Assembly: GCF_022835695.1 (NCBI RefSeq)
Contig: NZ_BQUV01000008.1
Coordinates: forward strand, 62,001-126,000
Reading direction: 5' to 3'
DNA: 64,000 nucleotides
Source of the DNA: Bradyrhizobium sp. Ce-3
Lineage (GTDB): Bacteria; Pseudomonadota; Alphaproteobacteria; Rhizobiales; Xanthobacteraceae
Shown: piece by piece, positions 56,126-64,000 of the stretch
Layout of the letters: every line of letters begins with the position of its first letter
How positions within the stretch are numbered: the stretch's first letter is position 1
Translations under genes and position numbers: made by a program
Notes under the pieces: model-generated
Databases searched by the model: none
What the model was told of the DNA's origin: nothing
Seen by the model: the letters and a program-made list of their open reading frames with translations, nothing else

Positions 56126-57865
56126 ATGCCGCATGACACACCTCTGATCGCGACCGTCGTCGCGGGCCTCGGACTTGCCTTCGTCTTCGGAACCATCGCC
56201 CAGCGTTTCCGGGTTCCGCCACTGGTCGGCTATCTGCTCGCGGGCGTCGCCGTGGGTCCGTTCACGCCCGGCTTCGTCGCCGATCAGGCGCTGGCGACGG
56301 AGCTTGCCGAGCTCGGTATCATCCTGCTGATGTTCGGCGTCGGCCTGCATTTCTCGCTCAACGACCTGCTGTCGGTGCGCGCGATCGCGGTGCCCGGCGC
56401 CATTGCGCAGATCGCGGTCGCGACGCTGATGGGCCTCGGCCTCGCACTCCTGATGGGCTGGACGGTCGGCGCCGGGCTGGTGTTCGGGCTGGCACTGTCG
56501 GTCGCAAGTACCGTCGTGCTGTTGCGCGCGCTGCAGGAGCGCCGGCTGACGGACACCGAGCGCGGCAAGATCGCGGTCGGCTGGCTGATCGTCGAAGACC
56601 TCGCCATGGTGCTCGCGCTGGTGCTGTTCCCGGCGGTCGCGAGCTTCCAGGGCGGCGATGGTGGCGCGGCGCTGATCTCCGACCCGCTCGCGACGCGTTT
56701 CGGCCTCGGGCTGAGCGGCGTGCTGGTGCTGACGCTGATCAAGATCGCCGTGTTCATCGCGCTGATGCTTGTGGTCGGACGGCGGCTGATCCCGTGGATC
56801 CTGCACTATATCGCGCACACCGGCTCGCGCGAGCTGTTCCGGCTGACCGTGCTTGCGATCGCGCTCTGCATCGCGTTCGGCGCGACCAAGCTGTTCGGGG
56901 TCTCGCTGGCGCTCGGCGCCTTCTTTGCCGGGATGATGCTGCGGGAATCGCCGCTCAGCCAGCGCGCCGCCCAGGAGACGCTGCCGCTGCGTGACGCGTT
57001 CGCGGTGCTGTTCTTCGTCTCGGTCGGCATGCTGTTCGATCCGCTCAGCGTGGTGCGCGAGCCTTGGCCGTTCGCAGCGACCTTGTTCGTCATCGTGGTC
57101 GGCAAGTCGCTCGCCGCGCTCTTGATCGTCGTGCTGTTCCGCCACCCGATGGCCACCGCCCTGATGATCTCGGCGAGCCTCGCCCAGATCGGCGAATTCT
57201 CCTTCATCCTGGCGGAGCTCGGCGTCGCGCTCAATCTGCTGCCGAAAGCCGGCCGTGACCTGATCCTGGCCGGCGCGATCTTCTCGATCATGCTCAACCC
57301 GCTGGTGTTCGCGGTGATCGATTGGCTGACAGCGCGCCTCGAGAAGCCGGAGACCACCTCGCCGACCACCGCAACCGCCGAGCCGATCCCGACGACCAAG
57401 CTGCAAGACCACACCATCCTGGTCGGCTACGGCCGGGTCGGCAGCATCGTCGGCGACGCCCTGCATCTGCGCAACGCGCCGTTCCTCGCGGTCGAGGCGT
57501 CCGACGACATGGTCGCAACGCTCAAGCAGCGCGGCATCGAAGCCCTGATGGGCAACGCCGCGCGCGCCAGCGTGCTGCGCGCGACCAATCCGGCCGGCGC
57601 GCGATCGCTGGTCATTGCCATCCCCGAGGCGTTCGAGGCCGGACAGATCGTCGAGCAGGCCCGTGCGGCCAATGCCGACATCCAGATCATCGCGCGGGCG
57701 CATTCCGATGCCGAGGTCGATCACCTGAAGGGGCTCGGAGCCGACATCGTGATCATGGGCGAGCGCGAGATTGCCCGTGGCATGATCGAGGAGCTCGACC
57801 GGCGACACCCGGCTGTTGCCGCGCTCGATGCGGGAGCAGCCGCGAGAGAAGACTCCGCAGCCTGA
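56126..57865 (+). CDS. Kef-type CPA2 cation/proton antiporter with RCK domain
   Basis: The 579-residue protein has about twelve membrane segments of the Na+/H+ exchanger fold (residues 1-400) and a C-terminal TrkA-N domain (HTILVGYGRVGSIVGDAL) that binds NAD(H). It resembles YbaL. It likely mediates K+ efflux in exchange for protons. The start at 56126 follows AAGGCGA; the long upstream in-frame extension is an antisense shadow of the SorC and HAD genes. It is divergent from the HAD gene. Confidence 0.9.
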   Translation: MPHDTPLIATVVAGLGLAFVFGTIAQRFRVPPLVGYLLAGVAVGPFTPGFVADQALATELAELGIILLMFGVGLHFSLNDLLSVRAIAVPGAIAQIAVATLMGLGLALLMGWTVGAGLVFGLALSVASTVVLLRALQERRLTDTERGKIAVGWLIVEDLAMVLALVLFPAVASFQGGDGGAALISDPLATRFGLGLSGVLVLTLIKIAVFIALMLVVGRRLIPWILHYIAHTGSRELFRLTVLAIALCIAFGATKLFGVSLALGAFFAGMMLRESPLSQRAAQETLPLRDAFAVLFFVSVGMLFDPLSVVREPWPFAATLFVIVVGKSLAALLIVVLFRHPMATALMISASLAQIGEFSFILAELGVALNLLPKAGRDLILAGAIFSIMLNPLVFAVIDWLTARLEKPETTSPTTATAEPIPTTKLQDHTILVGYGRVGSIVGDALHLRNAPFLAVEASDDMVATLKQRGIEALMGNAARASVLRATNPAGARSLVIAIPEAFEAGQIVEQARAANADIQIIARAHSDAEVDHLKGLGADIVIMGEREIARGMIEELDRRHPAVAALDAGAAAREDSAA

Positions 57866-57933
57866 AGGCAACCGAGCCCACCGGCCTGACGCGGCAACGC
57901 CCACGCCACGCCGGGTAAGAAGGGGATCAAGAT

Positions 57934-58167
57934 TTGGCGTTCAAGAGCCCGCACGTTTCGCTGGTGTCGTTCTCGATCGAGATCGGCGCCGAGGCCACGA
58001 CCAACGTGATGCAGATCGAGACCGACCTGCATCTGAACACGCGACATCCGCGCTACGACGCAGCCGCAATCGAACGGCTGGTGCGCGACGCGCAGGCCTA
58101 TCTTGCCGGCAATGCCGACCAGATCACGCAAATCAGGCTGGTTTCCAACCGCAGCGGCCAGACTTGA
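57934..58167 (+). CDS. Small hypothetical protein (77 aa)
   Basis: A short protein starts at a TTG after AAGGGGATCAAGAT. It contains one beta-like segment (VSLVSFSIEIGAE) and an acidic helix, with no recognised domain. An internal ATG at 58009 is an alternative start. It ends six bases before the convergent 74-residue gene. I do not recognise it, and the start is uncertain. Confidence 0.5.
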   Translation: MAFKSPHVSLVSFSIEIGAEATTNVMQIETDLHLNTRHPRYDAAAIERLVRDAQAYLAGNADQITQIRLVSNRSGQT

Positions 58168-58172
58168 GGACA

Positions 58173-58397
58173 TCAACTGCCCAGGAATGCGGGCGCGAGG
58201 TCTTCCTGCACGATGATGTTGGCAGCCTCCGTCGTCAGCTCGCTGCCGACCAGATCCAGATTCTTCGCAGCCTCAAACAGCATCGAGCGGACGTCATCTC
58301 GCGTCAGCACGCCCTTCGCGATCAGCTTGCGCACCAGCGCCTGCAAAATCAGAACGTCGATCTCGCCATGAGCGAGCGGCGTCGGCTTGTCCGTCAT
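58173..58397 (-). CDS. Small hypothetical protein (74 aa), linked to cbpAM
   Basis: A helical, slightly acidic protein (ALVRKLIAKGVLTRDDVRSM) starts at an ATG after GGAGATGAGATC. It lies 33 bases downstream of cbpM on the same strand and is probably co-transcribed. No domain is recognised. The operon context suggests a proteostasis role, but this is not shown. Confidence 0.68.
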   Translation of the reverse strand: MTDKPTPLAHGEIDVLILQALVRKLIAKGVLTRDDVRSMLFEAAKNLDLVGSELTTEAANIIVQEDLAPAFLGS

Positions 58398-58430
58398 GAT
58401 CTCATCTCCGAGGGCTGAGTTCGCCGCAGA

Positions 58431-58706
58431 TTAGCGTGGCGACGACGCAATATCCTTGTGCAATTCCTCGAACGCGCGGCGCAGCCCATGCAGCTGGTCG
58501 ACCAGATGCAGGATGACGTCGATCCCCTCATCGTTGACCCCGAAGTCGCCCTTCAGGTCGCGGATCAGATGCGCACGCGCGAGGTCAGTGTCGGAGAAGC
58601 TGACCTCGTGAGCGGTCTCGTCCGGGACGAGCCATTGCTGCTCGATCCAGAACTCCAGGGTCCGCACCTCGAGACCCGCATCGATGAGGAATTGCTGCTT
58701 GTTCAT
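58431..58706 (-). CDS. cbpM: Chaperone modulator CbpM
   Basis: The 91-residue protein resembles MerR-like CbpM ([14 protein letters not shown], then a C-terminal coiled helix with [16 protein letters not shown]). In enterobacteria CbpM binds CbpA and inhibits its co-chaperone and DNA-binding activity. Its start overlaps the end of the DnaJ-like gene (ATGA), fitting a co-translated regulator. Confidence 0.88.
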   Translation of the reverse strand: MNKQQFLIDAGLEVRTLEFWIEQQWLVPDETAHEVSFSDTDLARAHLIRDLKGDFGVNDEGIDVILHLVDQLHGLRRAFEELHKDIASSPR

Positions 58707-59605
58707 GATGCACCATCCTCGCGCGGATTGAACGCCTTGCGATCCCAGTTCGCGACGAACGCCTCGAGCGCGGGATCGGGTCCCTTGGGCAGGACCACTT
58801 TGAGCTTGACGAACTCATCACCATGACCGCCGCCGACCTTCGGTGCGCCCTTGCCGCGCAACCGCATCGTCGTGCCGGTGTTGGAGCCCTTGGGAACCGT
58901 CATGGTCACGGCACCGGTCGGGGTCGGAACATTGACCTTGCCGCCGAGCACCGCCTCGGACAGCGAGATCGGCAATTCCAGCGAGATGTCGTCGCCCTCG
59001 CGAGTGAAGCGTGGATCGGGGCGCACCTCGACCTCGATCAGCGCATCGCCGGGACCGCCTTTGCCGCTGCCCGGCATGCCCTTGCCGCGCAGCCGAATGA
59101 TTTGGCCGTCGAGCAGCCCGGGCGGGATCGTCACGTCGAGCGTGCCGCCGTCAGGAAGCGTCAGGCGCTTGCTGGCGCCGGCGATCGATTCCGCGAAGTC
59201 GATCGCAAGGCTGTAGTGCAGATCGCGGCCGCGCCGGTTGGCGCGCGCCTGCTCGCTGCGCCGAAGCAGTTCGGCGAACGCGTCGTCCTGGTCCATGTAG
59301 TCGGCATAGCCGGAGCTGTCCGCGTACGGATGTCCCTCACCGGCGGTGGCGAAATCCCGGTAGTAGCGATGCTGCGGCCGTTCCGCGCCGCTCTCATCGA
59401 TCTCGCCGGCGTCGAAGCGTTTGCGCTTGTCGGCATCCGAGAGCAGATCGTTGGCGGCCGCGACTTCCTTGAACTTCTCTTCGGCCGCCTTGTCACCCGG
59501 GTTGAGATCCGGATGCAGCTTCTTCGCCAGCTTTCGATAGGCCTTCTGGATGTCGGCCGCAGACGCCGTCGGGGCAACGCCAAGAACCTCGTACGGATTT
59601 CTCAC
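58703..59605 (-). CDS. cbpA: DnaJ-like co-chaperone CbpA
   Basis: The 300-residue protein has an N-terminal J domain (HPD at 31-33 in LHPDLNPG), a linker and two DnaJ C-terminal beta domains, and lacks a zinc finger, as CbpA does. It stimulates Hsp70 ATPase activity. The GTG at 59605 was chosen because GGAGCAGG precedes it and the J domain begins at once; an upstream ATG lacks a ribosome site. A heat-shock-like promoter lies about 35 bases upstream. Confidence 0.9.
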   Translation of the reverse strand: MRNPYEVLGVAPTASAADIQKAYRKLAKKLHPDLNPGDKAAEEKFKEVAAANDLLSDADKRKRFDAGEIDESGAERPQHRYYRDFATAGEGHPYADSSGYADYMDQDDAFAELLRRSEQARANRRGRDLHYSLAIDFAESIAGASKRLTLPDGGTLDVTIPPGLLDGQIIRLRGKGMPGSGKGGPGDALIEVEVRPDPRFTREGDDISLELPISLSEAVLGGKVNVPTPTGAVTMTVPKGSNTGTTMRLRGKGAPKVGGGHGDEFVKLKVVLPKGPDPALEAFVANWDRKAFNPREDGAS

Positions 59606-59638
59606 AACCTGCTCCGCAACACCGTGAGTGCACCTGCA

Positions 59639-59671
59639 ATCATGAGGGCGCAAATGCGGACGATTTGCAAG
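59639..59671 (-). promoter_or_regulatory. Sigma-32-like promoter for cbpA-cbpM
   Basis: On the minus strand CTTGCAA is followed after 16 bases by CCCTCATGAT, close to the heat-shock consensus CTTGAAA and CCCCATnT. It lies about 35 bases before the cbpA GTG. Motif resemblance only. Confidence 0.45.
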
Positions 59672-59734
59672 TGCGCCGGCGCGCCGCCCGGCACGGCGGC
59701 GCAGCATCTCTGCTCACGTCACGCTGCAACTGGA

Positions 59735-59917
59735 TCAGGACGTATGTCCGGGATCCAGATAGTTCGGGATGTTCTTTTGCTGCTGCGGCGTCATCTTGGC
59801 GGTGTCCGGCTTGCCCGGCACGCCCCTCGGACCGAGCAGGGCCCGCTGCATATCGTCCTCGCTGAGGCGAGGTTTGCCGTCGTCAAGCTGTCCGCTACCA
59901 CCGTGACTCTGTGCCAT
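59735..59917 (-). CDS. Small hypothetical protein (60 aa)
   Basis: A hydrophilic protein rich in glycine, proline and glutamine (GVPGKPDTAKMTPQQQKNIP) starts after a good CTGGAGG ribosome site. No domain or signal peptide is seen. It looks intrinsically disordered. It lies between cbpA and the proline-rich gene, with about 85 bases on its 5' side. Confidence 0.68.
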   Translation of the reverse strand: MAQSHGGSGQLDDGKPRLSEDDMQRALLGPRGVPGKPDTAKMTPQQQKNIPNYLDPGHTS

Positions 59918-60001
59918 GACCGACCTCCAGCGATGATCGCTTGCGCGCGGACGAAGATATCGCGCTCCGCCGGGATGAGCCAGCGGAGCGCGACCGTTCC
60001 G

Positions 60002-61402
60002 TTAGTGCTCCTGCCGCTTCTCTTCTGCAGGGTGACCTGCGGGAGGCGCAGCATGCGGCGGCGCCTGAACGTGCGGCGCGGCCTGAACGTGCGGCTCCGG
60101 CCGTGCCGCCGGCTGCGGATGCGCCTCAGGGCGTGCCATCGTCTCTGGCCGCGCTTCCGGCCTTGCCGCAGGCTCCGGTCGCGGTTCGGGCCTTGCGGCC
60201 TGCTCCGGCCGCGCGACGGGCTTCGCGGCAGGCTCGGGCCGCGGCTCCTCCTTGCGCACCTCTTCGGGCCGCTTCTCCGGTGCGGCAGGCCGCGCCGCTT
60301 CCGTTGCAGGCCGCGGCTCAGCCTTCGGCTCGGCGGCGGGCGCTGCGCGCTTCTCCTCGACCGCGGGCCTGTTCTCCTGCGCGGAGGGATGCGCCGCCGG
60401 AACTTCCTTGCCGGGGACCGGAAGCACGTGGGACTCAGCCGGTGCGGGCCGCGGCTCGACCTTCGTCTCGGGCGCAGGCGCAGCCCGCTTCTGCTCGACC
60501 GCAGGCTTGTTCTCCTGAGCTTGCGGGTGCGCCGCCGGAGCCTCTTTCCCGGGGACCGGAAGCGCATGCGATTCAGCCGGCGCCGGAGCACCCGGCCGCG
60601 CCGGCTCTGTGGCCGCCGGTTTTGCAGCGGTGGCGGGCACCGCCTCGCCGGCCGGCCGCGCGCGGACCACGCCCGGTCCCTTCAATTCGCCGGGACGTGC
60701 CGTCGCGCCGACAGCGGGCACGCCGTTGTTGGCGCGCTTGAACAGGCTCGGATCCTGGCTTGCGGTCTCGACCTGCTTGCGTTGCAACGGCGTCGCCGCG
60801 AAATGCTGCTCCTTGGCAACAGCACGTTCAGCCGGCGTCGGCCGCACCTCGATGCCGCCGCGACCGCCATTGTAGCTGACATTGTTGATGGTGGTCTGAT
60901 TGATGGTGACGTTCTTCTCGTAGACGTTGGTGATCCGCGCGCCTTGCAGATTGTTCACGGTGCGATTGTAGAAGAAATTGCCGTGATCCCAGCGGCCGCC
61001 CTCATAGCCTGAGCCGCCGTAGCCGAAACCGTAATTGACGCCGCCGTAGAACCCGACGCGATCACCCCAATAGCCCTGGTGGAAAATGAAACCGCCGCCG
61101 AACGCGCCCCAGTAACCGGGAGTCCACAGCAGGCCGACCCGCGGCGGCTGCACCCAGGTGCCCGGCACCCAATAGTAATCGCCGCGATCCTCATCCCACG
61201 ACCAATTGCCCGGCGACCACATGTAGCCGGGACCAGGAACCGGCGGCTGATCGTAGGTCGGCAACGGCGGCGGCGCGGTCTCGACCGCAGAGACCGGCGC
61301 GCACGCCGCATCTTGCGCGTTTGCCGGCACGGCCGCCGTCGCAGAGAACAGTGCCGCTGCAATCGCTGCACACGACACGGTCGAAAGGAGACGAGTTGTC
61401 AT
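60002..61402 (-). CDS. Exported YXWGXW-repeat and proline-rich protein
   Basis: The 466-residue protein has a signal peptide (AAIAAALFSATAAVPANAQ). A Trp/Tyr/Gly-rich region (about 50-145) carries YMWSPGNWSW and LLWTPGYWGA repeats. A long proline, alanine and glutamate-rich tail (about 230-466) includes two tandem 46-residue units. It is probably located in the periplasm or outer surface. Function is unknown. An EcfG-type promoter lies 27 bases upstream, suggesting general-stress control. Confidence 0.82.
   Translation of the reverse strand: MTTRLLSTVSCAAIAAALFSATAAVPANAQDAACAPVSAVETAPPPLPTYDQPPVPGPGYMWSPGNWSWDEDRGDYYWVPGTWVQPPRVGLLWTPGYWGAFGGGFIFHQGYWGDRVGFYGGVNYGFGYGGSGYEGGRWDHGNFFYNRTVNNLQGARITNVYEKNVTINQTTINNVSYNGGRGGIEVRPTPAERAVAKEQHFAATPLQRKQVETASQDPSLFKRANNGVPAVGATARPGELKGPGVVRARPAGEAVPATAAKPAATEPARPGAPAPAESHALPVPGKEAPAAHPQAQENKPAVEQKRAAPAPETKVEPRPAPAESHVLPVPGKEVPAAHPSAQENRPAVEEKRAAPAAEPKAEPRPATEAARPAAPEKRPEEVRKEEPRPEPAAKPVARPEQAARPEPRPEPAARPEARPETMARPEAHPQPAARPEPHVQAAPHVQAPPHAAPPAGHPAEEKRQEH
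60308..60583. repeat. Tandem 138-base in-frame duplication
   Basis: Two adjacent 138-base units encode residues 274-319 and 320-365 of the proline-rich protein, beginning APAESHALPVPGKE and APAESHVLPVPGKE. They differ at a minority of positions, so the duplication is not very recent. Confidence 0.85.
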
Positions 61403-61973
61403 TGGGAGCCTCTTCGATGAGCACGTTCAACGTGAGAGCCGGAACAAAAGTTCCGCGCATCGGCAATGCACCGACACACTTCATCGCTAGACCCTTGACC
61501 TTACACCAGCCTGAAACGCGCCGATGCAATCGGAAACACAATCACGCCGCCATTCATCGACAGTTCACAGTGTGCGGTGACGTCGTATCGCGTGATTCAA
61601 TGGAACATCGCGCGACGCGCATCTGCATCATCGATCGCACGCCACACTCACTACGACGCCATCATTTTTCCGAAAGCGCGAATATGATCGTCTTGCCTTC
61701 ATGAGACCGTCGTGATCAGGGCTCGTCGAACCGCACGTTCCGGCGAGCACCTCGGGCCGCCATCGGCGTGATGCGGGGCGCCCCGTCCGACGGCGTGTCC
61801 GTAGCAGTGGTCCCGGCCGAGTGCCAGAGACGAACGGCAGCCGGCGCAAGAGCTTAGATGCAGCATTCCGGCGGCCGCGCGGGGCGATTGACACTCTCCT
61901 GAAACGACCACACGATGCAAGTGCGGTGGCATGACGAGATCTCGATGAGCCCGCGTTGCCTTGAGGTGCCACG
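61403..61973. other. Intergenic region between the proline-rich gene and clpB
   Basis: I see no convincing gene in these 571 bases. They carry the EcfG-type promoter of the leftward gene (61429-61454). A sigma-70-like pair for clpB, TTGACA at 61888-61893 and CACGAT at 61911-61916 with 17 bases between, lies about 58 bases before the clpB start. The middle section looks like ordinary non-coding DNA. Confidence 0.4.
61429..61454 (-). promoter_or_regulatory. EcfG-type general stress promoter
   Basis: On the minus strand GGAAC (61450-61454) and CGTT (61429-61432) are separated by 17 bases, matching the alphaproteobacterial EcfG consensus GGAAC-N16-17-CGTT. It lies 27 bases before the ATG of the proline-rich protein gene. 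Confidence 0.7.

Positions 61974-64000
<2,027 letters not shown>

Overview
The window is dense, high-GC DNA with short intergenic gaps, alphaproteobacterial regulatory signals and several families of palindromic intergenic repeats typical of Bradyrhizobium and its relatives. It reads as chromosomal sequence of a soil bacterium, most likely Bradyrhizobium or a close relative. This is an inference from gene content and repeats. I see no rRNA, tRNA, CRISPR array, insertion sequence or phage gene.

Layout. 1-10.7 kb: the tail of an acyl-CoA dehydrogenase, an orphan molybdopterin hydroxylase large subunit, an operon of phosphoglucomutase, NAD-dependent epimerase and DHDPS-family aldolase, an acetolactate-synthase-like TPP enzyme and an exported M1 aminopeptidase. 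11-18.8 kb: a Tat-exported GH1 glycosidase, then an apparent catabolic island with maleylacetate reductase, alpha/beta hydrolase, flavin monooxygenase, metal-binding cupin and two AraC regulators. 18.9-20.5 kb: an HtrA-like protein that has lost catalytic residues, overlapping a LuxR-type protein with only a stub of receiver domain. 20.6-31 kb: a metallophosphoesterase, a mandelate-racemase-type enzyme, an AbgB-like amidohydrolase and a complete dipeptide-type ABC transporter.

31-38 kb: an AmpR-like regulator divergent from a class A beta-lactamase, an exported ankyrin protein, a divergent serine hydroxymethyltransferase, and a PQQ alcohol dehydrogenase with lanthanide-type ligands plus a diheme cytochrome c. 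38.6-46.5 kb: a second dipeptide-type ABC transporter with an amidase and a LysR regulator. 46.6-56 kb: a polyol uptake and catabolism locus (SorC regulator, HAD phosphatase, binding protein, two permeases, ATPase, SDR dehydrogenase, D-ribulokinase-type FGGY kinase, PfkB kinase) with matching tandem operators at its two promoters. 56-64 kb: a Kef-type antiporter, small proteins, the cbpA-cbpM chaperone pair, a proline-rich envelope protein with an EcfG-type promoter, and the first two thirds of clpB.

Most of the window is transport and catabolism of organic nitrogen, polyols, alcohols and possibly aromatic or ketone compounds, with stress and proteostasis genes at the right edge. The most unusual items are the pseudoprotease/short-LuxR pair, the paired SorC operators, the uncharacterised catabolic island and the beta-lactamase/ankyrin neighbourhood. 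No wholly new system can be proven from sequence alone.
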